A stretch of DNA of 64,000 nt from Rhodothermales bacterium (GTDB lineage Bacteria > Bacteroidota > Rhodothermia > Rhodothermales > UBA10348). The stretch is from assembly GCA_040221055.1 (NCBI GenBank), contig JAVJVN010000015.1, forward strand, positions 87,511-151,510, given 5' to 3'. Positions 52,094 through 61,635 of the stretch are shown here, piece by piece. The notes beneath the pieces were generated by a model that saw only the letters and a list, made by a program, of their open reading frames with translations, ran no database searches and had not been told where the DNA came from. Every line of letters begins with the position of its first letter. Within the stretch, counting starts at the first letter, position 1. The position numbers and the translations under genes are program-made.

Positions 52094-53545
52094 TCAAGCC
52101 GGGATGAAGACGAGGCGCACCAGAACATACGCCACGCCCGTGATGATGATGGTGAAAGCCGCGTTGAGCCACGCGCCCGTCCGCGCCATGTCCTGGATGG
52201 TCACCAGGTCGCTGCCATAGACGATGGCGTTGGGCGGCGTGGCCACCGGCAACATGAACGCCGCACTTGCGGCCACGGTGGCCGGCACCACCAGGAGCAA
52301 CGGATCGGCGCCAATGCCCAGCGCGACCGAAGCCATGACCGGCAGGAAGGCCGCGGTGGTCGCCGTATTCGACGTGAGTTCGGTGAGCGCGATGACGAGC
52401 GCCGTGACCACGAGCATGACCACAATCAGCGGCCACGCGCCCACGTAGGAAATCAACCCGCCCAGCCACGCCGCGAACCCCGTGTCGCTGAGCACGGCGG
52501 CCAGCGAGAGGCCCCCACCGAACAGCACGAGGATGCCCCACGGCAATCGTTTCGCGTCCGCCCAGGACATCAGGAAGCGTTCCGACCACGGCGCATCCTC
52601 CGCGGGCCCGGCCGCCGGAAGCACGAACAGGACGGCGGCGCCGAAGAGGGCGATGCCGGTGTCGGTCAGGCCGGGCAGCAGGTCCGACAGCAAGGGGCGG
52701 CCGAGCCAGAGGGCCACCACCACGCCGAACACCGCCGAAACCCAGCGTTCATCGCGCGTCATGGGGCCCAGTTCGCGCATCATCTGCCCCAGCATGGTGT
52801 GCATGCCCGGAATGGCATCGCCGTCCAGACGGAACGCCACCCGCGTCAGGACCCAGAACGTGACCGGCAATCCGACCACCATGAGCGGTACACCGAACAG
52901 CATCCACTGGCCGAAACCGATCCGGACATCGAACGCATCCTGCATGAAGGCGGCGGCCAGGGCATTCGGGACGGTGCCGATGAGGGTCCCGAGCCCGCCG
53001 ATGGTGGCGGCATAGGCAATGGCCAGCATGAGGGCCGTTCCGAAAGCCCGGGCTTCTGACGGCGCAAGGTGTTCGCGCGCGAGGACAACCACCGAGAGTC
53101 CGATGGGCAGCATCATCATGGTCGTGGCCGTATTCGTAACCCACATGCTGAGGAGCGCCGCGGCCAGCATGAACCCCCACAGGATGGCCTTCGGGCGCGT
53201 GCCCACACGGCGCAGGATGCCGAGCGCAATCCGGCGGTGGAGGTGACAGCGCTCCATGCCCAGCGCCAGGATGAAGCCCCCCATGAACAGGAAAATCAGC
53301 GGATTCGCGTATGGAACGGCCGTATCGGCCATGCTCCGCAGCCCCACAACCGGGAAAACGATCAAAGGAAGAAGCGACGTGACCGGAATGGGCACTGCCT
53401 CGGTCATCCACCACAGAGCCATCCAGAGCCCGATTCCGAGCGCCAGCCACCCGTCAGCGCCGAGCCCGGCCGGTGCCGGGAGCAGGCCGGTCATCAGCGC
53501 CAGCCCCGGCCCGAGAACCAGTGCTATCCGTTTGTGCCGGTTCAC
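52094..53545 (-). CDS. SLC13/DASS family sodium:dicarboxylate symporter-like transporter
   Basis: A 483-residue membrane protein with about 12 helices. The two family hairpins with SNT motifs are visible: LLSMWVTNTATTMMMLPIG (first) and VIALTELTSNTATTAAFLPVM (second), each followed by a clamp-type Pro-rich segment (PVATPPNAIVYGS). The DASS family carries di- and tricarboxylates, sulfate or arsenite with Na+. The start is a GTG at 53545 that overlaps the upstream decarboxylase stop (GTGA), making it the last member of a coupled operon. Longer frames upstream are antisense to the decarboxylase. Confidence 0.9.
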   Translation of the reverse strand: MNRHKRIALVLGPGLALMTGLLPAPAGLGADGWLALGIGLWMALWWMTEAVPIPVTSLLPLIVFPVVGLRSMADTAVPYANPLIFLFMGGFILALGMERCHLHRRIALGILRRVGTRPKAILWGFMLAAALLSMWVTNTATTMMMLPIGLSVVVLAREHLAPSEARAFGTALMLAIAYAATIGGLGTLIGTVPNALAAAFMQDAFDVRIGFGQWMLFGVPLMVVGLPVTFWVLTRVAFRLDGDAIPGMHTMLGQMMRELGPMTRDERWVSAVFGVVVALWLGRPLLSDLLPGLTDTGIALFGAAVLFVLPAAGPAEDAPWSERFLMSWADAKRLPWGILVLFGGGLSLAAVLSDTGFAAWLGGLISYVGAWPLIVVMLVVTALVIALTELTSNTATTAAFLPVMASVALGIGADPLLLVVPATVAASAAFMLPVATPPNAIVYGSDLVTIQDMARTGAWLNAAFTIIITGVAYVLVRLVFIPA

Positions 53546-54918
53546 GCCCCCGCCGTGCCCGAAAGCTGCTCCCACGCCCGGACCACATGGTCGCGCGTGG
53601 TGTGGGTCTGGCCAATGCACATCCGGATGGCGTAGCGGCCATCCAGGACGGTGTGGCTGACGTACATCCGGCCCGACGCATTCACGCGTTCGAGGATGCG
53701 GCGCGTGGCATCGTCCCCGTCGCGGTGCGCAATGCAGACCAGATTCAGGGGATGCGGCGCGAGCACTTCCCAGTCCGGATGCGCCTGCGCCCAATCGGCA
53801 AACTCCTGCGTCAGGCGGACATGCTCCCGGATGTGGTGCCGGATGCCTTCCACGCCGTAGTGCCGGATGACGAACCACAGTTTCAGGCTGCGGAAGCGGC
53901 GGCCCAGCGGAACCTGCCAGTCCCGGAGGTCCAGCACCTCCCCGGCCCCGGTCTTCAGGTACTCGGGCAGGATTCCCAGCGCCGAGACCAGCGCATTCCG
54001 GTCGGCCACCCAGAAGCAGTCGCAGTCAAAGTTGGTGAACATCCACTTGTGTGGATTGAAACAGAAACTGTCGGCCCGTTCCATCCCGTCCAGGATCCAG
54101 CGGAATTCCGGGCAGACGGCCGCCGTGCCGGACATGGCCCCGTCCACGTGCATCCACATCCCGTGTGCGCGCGCCACGGCACCGATCCCGGGCAGCGGAT
54201 CCATGGCGTTCGACGATGTGGTCCCGACCGTCGCCGAAACGAAGAATGGCCGCAATCCCTGGGCAAGGTCCGCGGCGATGGCCGCCTCCAGCGCATCGGG
54301 TCGCATGGCGTAGGTTGCATCGACGTCAATCAATCGGACGTGCTCAATCCCGGCAATCCGCGCGCCCTTCTGCACCGAGGAGTGGCCCTGGGTGCTGGTG
54401 TAGGCGACGAGCCCTCCCTTGCCCGCCCGCTCCCGCGCCGCCAGTATGGCGCAGAGCGTGGCACTGGACGCCGAATCCTGGATGACCCCGCCACCCGTGC
54501 TGGTGGAGCGGAACGCATCCGGAAGCCCCAGCATGTCCGCGCACCAGTCCAGGACGTGGATTTCGAGCTCCGTGCACGCCGGACTCGTGGCCCACAGCAT
54601 CCCCTGCACGCCGAGCCCCGCCGACAACAACTCGCCCAGGATGCCCGGCCCCGACGCGTTGCACGGGAAATAGGCGTGGAACGCGGGCGATTGCCAGTGG
54701 GTGATGCCCGGCATGATGATCCGGTCCACGTCCGCCATCATGGCCTCGAACGGTTCTCCGGTTTCCGGCGGATGCGCAGGCAGGGCCGCGCGCACGTCGC
54801 CGGGCGCCAGGCGGCTCTTCACGGGATACGATTCGACGTCCTCCATGTACCGGGCTATCCATTCGATGAGCGCCGCGCCCTGCTTCCGGAATTCGTCCGG
54901 CGTCATGTGATGCGTCAT
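53542..54918 (-). CDS. PLP-dependent group II decarboxylase (aromatic-L-amino-acid decarboxylase-like)
   Basis: A 458-residue enzyme of the DDC/HDC/GAD-like group II family. The opening MTPDEFRKQGAALIEWIARYMEDVESYPV is the typical helix pair, then ITHWQSPAFHAYFPCNASGPGILGEL. The PLP lysine lies in DSFCFNPHKWMFTNFDCDCFWV, after MWMHVDGAMSGTAAV with the conserved Asp that holds the pyridine nitrogen. HPPETGEPFEAMMADVDRI fits the AADC group. The substrate could be a tyrosine, tryptophan or DOPA-like amino acid, but no residue seen decides it. It overlaps the FAD/Fe-S gene upstream (ATGA) and the transporter downstream (GTGA). Confidence 0.88.
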   Translation of the reverse strand: MTHHMTPDEFRKQGAALIEWIARYMEDVESYPVKSRLAPGDVRAALPAHPPETGEPFEAMMADVDRIIMPGITHWQSPAFHAYFPCNASGPGILGELLSAGLGVQGMLWATSPACTELEIHVLDWCADMLGLPDAFRSTSTGGGVIQDSASSATLCAILAARERAGKGGLVAYTSTQGHSSVQKGARIAGIEHVRLIDVDATYAMRPDALEAAIAADLAQGLRPFFVSATVGTTSSNAMDPLPGIGAVARAHGMWMHVDGAMSGTAAVCPEFRWILDGMERADSFCFNPHKWMFTNFDCDCFWVADRNALVSALGILPEYLKTGAGEVLDLRDWQVPLGRRFRSLKLWFVIRHYGVEGIRHHIREHVRLTQEFADWAQAHPDWEVLAPHPLNLVCIAHRDGDDATRRILERVNASGRMYVSHTVLDGRYAIRMCIGQTHTTRDHVVRAWEQLSGTAGA

Positions 54919-57917
54919 GAGGTTTTATCCACTTTTTCAGCCTTTTCCCCCGCAACGCGCGCCAGGGCCTGCGCCAGTACCTCGGCCGGGTGCCACGCGC
55001 GACGCCCCGTGCCGTGGGCAATCTGCTGCCGGCAACTCACGCCCGGCGCCACGATGGTGGTGGTCTCCGGCGTGGCATTCACGGCCGGAAACAGCCGTTT
55101 GCCGCCGATGGCCATGGACAGGTCGTAGTGTTCTTTTTCGAAGCCGAACGAGCCGGCCATGCCACAGCAGCCCGCATCGACTTCCGTGACGGTGCATCCC
55201 TTGAGTGCGCCGAGAGCCCTATGGGTGCCTGCCGTCCCGACGGCGGCCTTCTGGTGGCAGTGACCGTGCAAAAGTATGTCTCCCAGCCCCCTGTCACCCG
55301 GACCAGAGCCGTTCCAACCCGTCAGCAGCGGAAGCCGCCCTTCGCCAACACACCTCGCCACGAAATCGTCGAACAGGAGCGTCTTCTCCGCCACCAGCGG
55401 CACTCGTGGATCGCCCGGCAGCAAGGCCGGATATTCGTCGTCGAACGACAGCACGCACGACGGCTCCAGGCCCACGATGGTCAACCCTTCCTGCGCCAGC
55501 GGCGTCAATCGGTCGAGGGTTTCGCTGGCCATGCGGCGCGCCTCGTCCACCAGTCCCTTTGAAATGGCCGGTCGGCCGCAGCACCCGTGGCCGGGCAGGA
55601 TGACGTCGTATCCGGCGGCTTCCAGGACCTTCGTGGCCGCAATCGCGACTTCGGGATAGTGGTAGGTGTTGAACGTATCGTTGAAGAGGACCACGCGCTC
55701 CCGCGGTGCGCCATCTCCACCGGCCGAGCCGGGCCCAAGCGCCCCGCCCCGATTCTTCTCGAACCATTTGGTGAACGGCTCGGCGGCAAAGGGCGGCAGT
55801 GCACGCTCGGCGGTTATGCCCACCGTGCGCTCCATGAGCGCCCGCAGCGGCCGGGCTTTGCCCATCCGGTTGGCCATACCGGCCATCATTCCGCTGAAGC
55901 GCCGTGCCTGTTTGGCCGCGTCCGCGAACATCCGGGAACGCCGCGGCACACCGTATTTCTCGTGGTATCCGGCCAGGAACTCCACCTTCAGCGTGGCCAT
56001 GTCGACCGACGACGGGCATTCGCTCACGCACGCCTTGCACTGCAGGCACAGGTCCATGGTCTCGTACAGGCGCTCGTCGGTCACGCGGCCCGTCGGCAGT
56101 GCCCCCGACATGACGGCCCGCAGCGCGTTCGCACGGCCCCGTGTGGAGTGCTCCTCCTCGCGCGTGGCCATGAAACTCGGGCACATGGCGCCCACGTCCA
56201 GCTTGCGACAGACGCCCGCGCCGTTGCACATTTCGACCGCCTGGTCGTAGCCCTGGTCGCGTGACCAGTCCAGATGCGTACGGACGGGCACGTTCGCCCG
56301 GTAGTCCGCCCCGTATCGCAGGCTCGTCGTCATGGGCGCGGCGTCCACCACCATCCCGGGGTTCATGAGCCCCTCGGGGTCGAACGCCTGCTTCACGCGG
56401 CGGTACAGCCCGTACAATTCCGGCCCGAAGAAGGCTTCGTTGAACGGGCTCCGTGCCCGCCCATCACCGTGTTCGGACGACAGCGCGCCTCCGTAGCCGC
56501 GCAGCTGTTCGACCGCGAAATGCATGATTTCGGGGAGCTTCGCGATTTCCTCGGCGGCCTTGGTGTTCACCATGGGACGGATGTGAACGCATCCGGCACT
56601 GGCATGCGCGTAGTAGGCCACATCGAATCCGAGGCCGCGACAGAATTGCTCAATGCCCGTCACATACGCCGACAGATGCCGCACGGGCACGGCCGCATCC
56701 TCAATGAACGGAATGGGCTTGTGGTCACCGCGCACGCTCATGAGGAAGCCCAGCCCCATCTTGCGCACGCTCCACACGTCGCGCTGCCCGGCGGCGGTCA
56801 AGACGGGCACCACGCCCGTCACCGGGACGCCGCGCTGTTTCATGTACGCTTCGAGCCCGGCCACGCCCGCGCGCACCTCGGCCTCGGTCGCCCCGGAATA
56901 CTCGGTGATCAACACGCACGCCGGCGTGCCTTCCACGAACTGTTCCAACTTCTTGCGCCACATGGGCTGACGGCGACACATGGACATGCCCAGCTCATCC
57001 AGCAGCTCGACCGCCGTGGGGGCCGTTTCCAGGATGACCTCCACCGCGGCAAGTCCTTCCTCAAGCGTCCGGAAATGCGCAATGCCCAGCATGGTATGCT
57101 TCGGCCGCGGCACCAACCCCACCGTCACGCGCTCAATGATGGCCAGCGTGCCCTCGGCGCCGCATACGAGCGACGCCAGGTTCGGTCCGGCGGGCGGCGA
57201 TGCATGGAAGGACACCCCATCGGGAGCAAGCCGGTCCAGGTTGTACCCGCCGCAACGACGCCAGTGGCGGGGCGTATCCCGCTGGATAATGTCCGCGCCG
57301 TCCTCCATCACCTGCCCGACGGCGCGGTAGATGGCGCCTTCCCGCCCGTCCACCTGCCCCTTGCGGGCAAATGCCGCCGCGTCGACCTCCGAAAAGCGGG
57401 CGCGGCTGCCGTCGCTCAGGACCACATCCATGGCCTGCACGTGGTCGGCCGTCATGCCATACGCAATCGAGTGGCTGCCGGTGGAATTGTTCGATACGAT
57501 GCCCCCCATGGCCGCCCGGTTGGAACTCGCAGGATCGGGCCCGAACTGGAGGCCCATCGATGCGACGTGCCGGTTCAGTGTATCCAGCACGACGCCGGGC
57601 TCGACCGTGGCGGTCTGCTTTTCGGTGTCGACCTCCAGGATGCCGTCCAGGTGCGTCGTGAAGTCCACCACGATGGCCCGGTTCACGGCCTGCCCGGCCA
57701 GGCTGCTGCCTGCCGTTCGCGGCAGGACCGGCACGCCGTACTCGGCAGCAGTTTCCATGACCGCCTGGATGTCGTCGGTATGCCGTGGAATGACCACGGC
57801 AAGGGGTGTTTCCCGGTAGATGCTCGCATCGGTCGCATACAGCATCCGGTTGTATTCGTCGGCGCGGACGCGGCCCGGGAGACGCGCTTCGAGCGTGCGG
57901 AGACATTCCTGTACCAC
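54915..57917 (-). CDS. FAD-linked oxidase fused to Fe-S/CCG domains (GlcD-GlcF or D-lactate dehydrogenase type)
   Basis: A 1000-residue fusion. The N-terminal 430 residues are a PCMH-type FAD domain (PVLPRTAGSSLAGQAVNRAIVVDF, GIVSNNSTGSHSIAYGM) and a FAD-oxidase C-terminal domain. The middle holds ferredoxin-type clusters (CNGAGVCRKLDVGAMCPSFM, LCLQCKACVSECPSSVDM). The C-terminus carries cysteine-rich CCG repeats (GHGCCGRPAISKG, HGHCHQKAAVGT, DAGCCGMAGSFG) that bind further clusters, as in GlcF. The fusion is known in YdiJ/Dld-like oxidoreductases of 2-hydroxy acids such as D-lactate, glycolate or D-2-hydroxyglutarate. The GTG start follows the aminotransferase stop directly. Confidence 0.9.
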   Translation of the reverse strand: MVQECLRTLEARLPGRVRADEYNRMLYATDASIYRETPLAVVIPRHTDDIQAVMETAAEYGVPVLPRTAGSSLAGQAVNRAIVVDFTTHLDGILEVDTEKQTATVEPGVVLDTLNRHVASMGLQFGPDPASSNRAAMGGIVSNNSTGSHSIAYGMTADHVQAMDVVLSDGSRARFSEVDAAAFARKGQVDGREGAIYRAVGQVMEDGADIIQRDTPRHWRRCGGYNLDRLAPDGVSFHASPPAGPNLASLVCGAEGTLAIIERVTVGLVPRPKHTMLGIAHFRTLEEGLAAVEVILETAPTAVELLDELGMSMCRRQPMWRKKLEQFVEGTPACVLITEYSGATEAEVRAGVAGLEAYMKQRGVPVTGVVPVLTAAGQRDVWSVRKMGLGFLMSVRGDHKPIPFIEDAAVPVRHLSAYVTGIEQFCRGLGFDVAYYAHASAGCVHIRPMVNTKAAEEIAKLPEIMHFAVEQLRGYGGALSSEHGDGRARSPFNEAFFGPELYGLYRRVKQAFDPEGLMNPGMVVDAAPMTTSLRYGADYRANVPVRTHLDWSRDQGYDQAVEMCNGAGVCRKLDVGAMCPSFMATREEEHSTRGRANALRAVMSGALPTGRVTDERLYETMDLCLQCKACVSECPSSVDMATLKVEFLAGYHEKYGVPRRSRMFADAAKQARRFSGMMAGMANRMGKARPLRALMERTVGITAERALPPFAAEPFTKWFEKNRGGALGPGSAGGDGAPRERVVLFNDTFNTYHYPEVAIAATKVLEAAGYDVILPGHGCCGRPAISKGLVDEARRMASETLDRLTPLAQEGLTIVGLEPSCVLSFDDEYPALLPGDPRVPLVAEKTLLFDDFVARCVGEGRLPLLTGWNGSGPGDRGLGDILLHGHCHQKAAVGTAGTHRALGALKGCTVTEVDAGCCGMAGSFGFEKEHYDLSMAIGGKRLFPAVNATPETTTIVAPGVSCRQQIAHGTGRRAWHPAEVLAQALARVAGEKAEKVDKTS

Positions 57918-59051
57918 CTAAAGCACCTCCTTGAGCGCCGAAAGCAGCAAGCGGATGTTCTCGGGGCGGCTGTTGAAGCCCATGAGCCCCACGCGCCACA
58001 CCTTGCCGGCGAGCTCACCGAGGCCGCCCGCGATTTCAATGTTGTAGCGCGACAGGAGTTCGCGCGCGACCGCACCCGAGTCCACGCCGTCCGGGACGCG
58101 GACCGTGGTCAGCGACGGCAGGCGGACGTCCTCGGCCACGTGGCAGGACAGACCCATCTCTTCCAGCCCGTCCCAGAACAAGCGGGCGTTCCGGGCGTGG
58201 CGCTCCCAGCGCGCTTCGAGTCCTTCCTCGGCCACCAGCCGCAGGGCCTCGCGCAGCCCGTAATTCATGTTGATGGGCGCCGTGTGGTGATACGTGCGCT
58301 CCTTGCCCCAGTACTTGCCCACCAGCGACAGGTCCAGATACCAGTTGGGCACCTGGGTCTTGCGGGCGGCCAGGCGCTCCATGGCGCGCGGTCCGAGCGT
58401 GAGCGGCCCGAGGCCCGGCGGGCAGCTCAGGCATTTCTGGGTGCCCGAATAGGCCACATCCACGCCCCACTCATCCAGGAACAGCGGAACGCCGCCGAGA
58501 CTGGTCACCGTATCGATGAGCAGAAGGCAGTCATGCTGTCGGCACAGCTCGCCGAGGCCGTCCAGCGGCTGGCGAGCGCCCGTCGAGGTCTCGGCGTGGA
58601 CCAGCATCAACACGCGGGGTTTGTGCTGCTCCACGGCCTCCGCGAGCGCATCAAACGAAAAAACCTCACCCCACGGCTTATCCATCCGGTGCACCTTGGC
58701 GCCGTACCGACCCGCCATGTCCACCAAGCGCATCCCGAAATATCCGTTCACGCCAATCACCACGCTGTCCCCGGCCTCAACCGTGTTGGCGACGGCGGCC
58801 TCCATGGCGGCGCTGCCCGTTCCGGACACCGGAATGGTCACCGGGTTGTCCGTCTGCCACGCGTAGCGCAGGAGCTCCTGCACTTCCCCCATAATGGCCA
58901 GGAAGGTGGGATCGAGATGCCCTACCTGGCGGTTCGAAAGCGCGCGCAGCACCCTCGGATGGGCGTTCGACGGCCCCGGGCCCAAGAGCAGGCGGGGCGG
59001 CGTATCGAGATCGGTCGTGGAAATGCGGTGGGTGTCCTTGACGTGGAGCAT
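57918..59051 (-). CDS. alanine/serine--glyoxylate aminotransferase family protein
   Basis: PLP-dependent class V aminotransferase of 377 residues. RLLLGPGPSNAHPRVLRALS opens the fold, SGTGSAAMEAAVANTVEAGD is the phosphate-binding loop, LLLIDTVTSLGGVPLFLDEWGVD holds the PLP-pairing Asp, and DVAYSGTQKCLSCPPGLGPL contains the PLP lysine. The family uses glyoxylate as amino acceptor (alanine or serine donor). The start at 59051 is used; frames further upstream lack a natural N-terminus. It is the first gene of a four-gene operon (oxidase, decarboxylase, transporter), suggesting that glyoxylate made by a 2-hydroxy-acid oxidase could be its substrate. Confidence 0.92.
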   Translation of the reverse strand: MLHVKDTHRISTTDLDTPPRLLLGPGPSNAHPRVLRALSNRQVGHLDPTFLAIMGEVQELLRYAWQTDNPVTIPVSGTGSAAMEAAVANTVEAGDSVVIGVNGYFGMRLVDMAGRYGAKVHRMDKPWGEVFSFDALAEAVEQHKPRVLMLVHAETSTGARQPLDGLGELCRQHDCLLLIDTVTSLGGVPLFLDEWGVDVAYSGTQKCLSCPPGLGPLTLGPRAMERLAARKTQVPNWYLDLSLVGKYWGKERTYHHTAPINMNYGLREALRLVAEEGLEARWERHARNARLFWDGLEEMGLSCHVAEDVRLPSLTTVRVPDGVDSGAVARELLSRYNIEIAGGLGELAGKVWRVGLMGFNSRPENIRLLLSALKEVL

Positions 59052-59155
59052 GAAATCGGGGTGGGCAAAGAGAGCCGGTGCTGGTGACAAAAATGGGGTC
59101 GAAACTGGCCCGTAGATTATGGGTTGCACGAACGGAATTCCAGACCCAAAATACC

Positions 59156-60010
59156 ATGGCCCGCATAGGACAGTACACCCTCCACGAAATTGAATGCGGA
59201 CGATTCGGCCTGGACGGCGGCGCCATGTTCGGCATAGTCCCCAAACCGCTGTGGGAGAAGGTCACCCCGGCCGATGCGCGCAACCGGATCCCGCTCCACA
59301 CCCGATGCCTGCTGCTGGAGACGGGCGACCGGCTCATCCTTATTGACAACGGAATCGGCGACAAATTCGACGAGAAGTTCGGCGACATCTACGGCGTTGA
59401 CCTGTCCGTGGGCAGCCTGGACACCTCGCTCGCCGCCGCCGGCTTCGGCCGCGCCGACGTCACCGACGTGATCCTGACCCATTTGCACTTCGACCACTGT
59501 GGCGGGTCCACCGTGCGGCGTGGAGACCGGCTTGAAATCGCGTTCCCCGAGGCCACCTTCCACGTGCAGCGGACGCACTGGGACTGGGCCCTGGAGGGCA
59601 ACGTGCGCGAGAAAGCCTCCTTCCTGGACGAAAACCTGGATCCCATTGCCGCCAGCGGGCAATTGGCGCTTCTGGACGGCCGCATGGAGCTCTTCCCGGG
59701 CATTGAAGTCATTCCGGTCGACGGCCACACCCGCGCCATGCAGTGCGTGCGGATTCATGACGATGCGCAGTCCATGCTGTACGCCGCCGACCTCCTGCCT
59801 ACCCACACGCACCTGTCCCCTGCGTGGAACATGGCCTACGACCTCTGGCCCATGACCACGATCGAGGAAAAGGCGCGCCTGTTGGACGATGCCATCGCCG
59901 GCGGCTGGGCCCTCATGTTCGAGCACGACCCCGTCGTGGCCGTCGCCGACGTCGTCATGGGCCGCCGCGGCCCGGAAATCACGAACGCGCGGAGCGTGGG
60001 GGATGTGTGA
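59156..60010 (+). CDS. MBL-fold metallo-hydrolase (lactonase-like)
   Basis: A 284-residue protein with the metal-binding HxHxDH motif in VILTHLHFDHCGGSTV, an N-terminal LHEIECGRFGLDGGAMFGIVPKPLW strand pair, LLLETGDRLILIDNGIGDKF, VIPVDGHTRAMQCVRIH (His), and YAADLLPTHTHLSPAWN with the metal-bridging Asp. The arrangement is like AHL-lactonase/AttM- and alkylsulfatase-type members. The substrate is unknown. No signal peptide is visible, so it is cytoplasmic. It is divergent from the aminotransferase operon. Confidence 0.85.
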   Translation: MARIGQYTLHEIECGRFGLDGGAMFGIVPKPLWEKVTPADARNRIPLHTRCLLLETGDRLILIDNGIGDKFDEKFGDIYGVDLSVGSLDTSLAAAGFGRADVTDVILTHLHFDHCGGSTVRRGDRLEIAFPEATFHVQRTHWDWALEGNVREKASFLDENLDPIAASGQLALLDGRMELFPGIEVIPVDGHTRAMQCVRIHDDAQSMLYAADLLPTHTHLSPAWNMAYDLWPMTTIEEKARLLDDAIAGGWALMFEHDPVVAVADVVMGRRGPEITNARSVGDV

Positions 60011-60030
60011 GGCCGGGCGATGTGTGAGTT

Positions 60031-61569
60031 TCAGTCCGACGAACTGACCGGGACGACTACCCGGTAGTAGAACCTGCGTCCATCGTCTTCCCGCCTGGAT
60101 CTCAGGATGAACTCGCGTCCCGTAAGTCTAAGCGCTATGTCGTTCAACTCTGTGAAGGCTTTGTTTCTCATAGTTCTTGCTGATTCCGGATCCGGATACC
60201 ACTGCAGAAGCATGTTGTCGAGGTGTTCGACGTCGATCTGATCTGAATCTGTCGCTTGCTCGGCTACTACGGACAAGACTACTTGTACATATTGAGGAAT
60301 TGGATTTACATACGTTACGTCGTCAACATGCACGTAAAGCGAATCGCGCTTCACTGAGATGTGGGTCTTAGTCCTGCGGCGTTTCTTGTAGACATATGTC
60401 GTAAATGGGATCAGCAACAGTAGACCGACAGATACAACGACCCACGTTTTTCCAAGAGTTTTAGGCGGTGGCGACAATCTGAGCCATTCACCGTCGTCGA
60501 CGCGAGGTACGCGCACCTCCGTGTAATCCCAGTCCACGAACGGTACGGAAGAGTCCTTTGCGAGAAAACCTAAACGAATCGAGTCAAGCCCGACCGTATG
60601 GTGCAACTGTGCCAGTTTTTGAGGCTGGGGAATACGATCGAGAATACCAATGCTTCGGAGTACCCCATCAGCCGGTCGCCACTCGACCACATTGTTTATC
60701 AATGATACGTTTCCGGAAGGAACGTGACAGAGTTCCGTAATCAAGAATAGCAGGGATGATCGTGCTCTGTCCGCAGGGAGTTGACCCAGATTCCTGGCTG
60801 TAGATTCAATATGACACTCCAACCAAGGCTCGAATGGAAGACGAGTCCATTTTTTCCTGTCCAAATCCAATGCCCACGCATCTTGAACAGGATCCGAGTA
60901 AATCGGTGGGTTCGAGTTCCGAACTTGTTGTTTGCCTCCGACCACAACAAACAGACTGTCACTGAAGCCAAAACCAGACACGCCACCCATCCGCGGTGAC
61001 GGCGTGGGACCTTCAATGACCGAGATCTCACGCCACGTATTCAACTCTGGATCGAACTCAACGACGAAGTCCTTTGCTCTGTAGTAACCATAGCCGCTGA
61101 ATGCGATTGGAGAACCCGTATGGGGGTTCAAGCCTCCTGCGTGCTCAAACTGGGTTTGGCTCGACCTCCTTGGGCGAAAATCAACGTAAAGGGAATCGGA
61201 AACAAGAACCTTGACGGTGGCACCAACGCTACGATCCCAGAGCCAGATTTCATCCGTTGATAGATTGACAGCCGAACTGTACCACGCGGGGTGGGCATTC
61301 TCGGACAAATACCCGTTCGGAATCGAAAGATCGTGACCGGTCCATTGTCTTGAATCACTGTCGAAGATAATTAGGTCGCCGGCTGCAATGAACAAGGATA
61401 GCTCCCTATACGCCCCGACTTCGGTCACTTCCGTGCCTAGCGGCACGACAGGCTGCGATAGCACCTCATAGTTCCATACTGCCCCGCCGAACTGGAGTAG
61501 TACGTAAATCAGCAATAAACGGGCTGAATGGCTGTTTGCAGATACGAAATCCAATGAGTTCTGAATCAT
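60031..61569 (-). CDS. membrane protein with Kelch-like periplasmic domain and cytoplasmic tail
   Basis: A 512-residue protein. A hydrophobic N-terminal segment (ARLLLIYVLLQFGGAVWNYEV) is followed by a beta-propeller-like domain of about 320 residues with Kelch features (AKDFVVEFDPELNTWREISV, GFGFSDSLFVVVGGKQQVRN, DAWALDLDRKKWTRLPFEP). A second membrane helix (WVVVSVGLLLLIPFTTYVY) at about 390 precedes a cytoplasmic tail of about 110 residues. That tail (VEHLDNMLLQWYPDPESARTMRNKAFTELND) resembles a helical, possibly DNA-binding or regulatory domain. The plan of sensor propeller, one helix and output domain suggests a one-component membrane sensor, but no output family is recognised. Composition is AT-richer than the backbone. 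Confidence 0.55.
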   Translation of the reverse strand: MIQNSLDFVSANSHSARLLLIYVLLQFGGAVWNYEVLSQPVVPLGTEVTEVGAYRELSLFIAAGDLIIFDSDSRQWTGHDLSIPNGYLSENAHPAWYSSAVNLSTDEIWLWDRSVGATVKVLVSDSLYVDFRPRRSSQTQFEHAGGLNPHTGSPIAFSGYGYYRAKDFVVEFDPELNTWREISVIEGPTPSPRMGGVSGFGFSDSLFVVVGGKQQVRNSNPPIYSDPVQDAWALDLDRKKWTRLPFEPWLECHIESTARNLGQLPADRARSSLLFLITELCHVPSGNVSLINNVVEWRPADGVLRSIGILDRIPQPQKLAQLHHTVGLDSIRLGFLAKDSSVPFVDWDYTEVRVPRVDDGEWLRLSPPPKTLGKTWVVVSVGLLLLIPFTTYVYKKRRRTKTHISVKRDSLYVHVDDVTYVNPIPQYVQVVLSVVAEQATDSDQIDVEHLDNMLLQWYPDPESARTMRNKAFTELNDIALRLTGREFILRSRREDDGRRFYYRVVVPVSSSD

Positions 61570-61635
61570 TTTTTATGAAACGGTGACAGTTCAGCTATTC
61601 TGGGCCATCCCATTATAACTGTCCGAATCATCAAT

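Noticed and set aside
52094..53878. Longer start for the SLC13 transporter within the decarboxylase gene
   Set aside because: The extension reads through the decarboxylase in another frame and lacks a membrane or signal segment; the GTG at 53545 with GTGA overlap fits the operon.
56274..59087. Plus-strand open frame of 937 codons, antisense to the FAD/Fe-S oxidoreductase and aminotransferase
   Set aside because: No start signal or domain; both opposite genes have clear cofactor and catalytic motifs.
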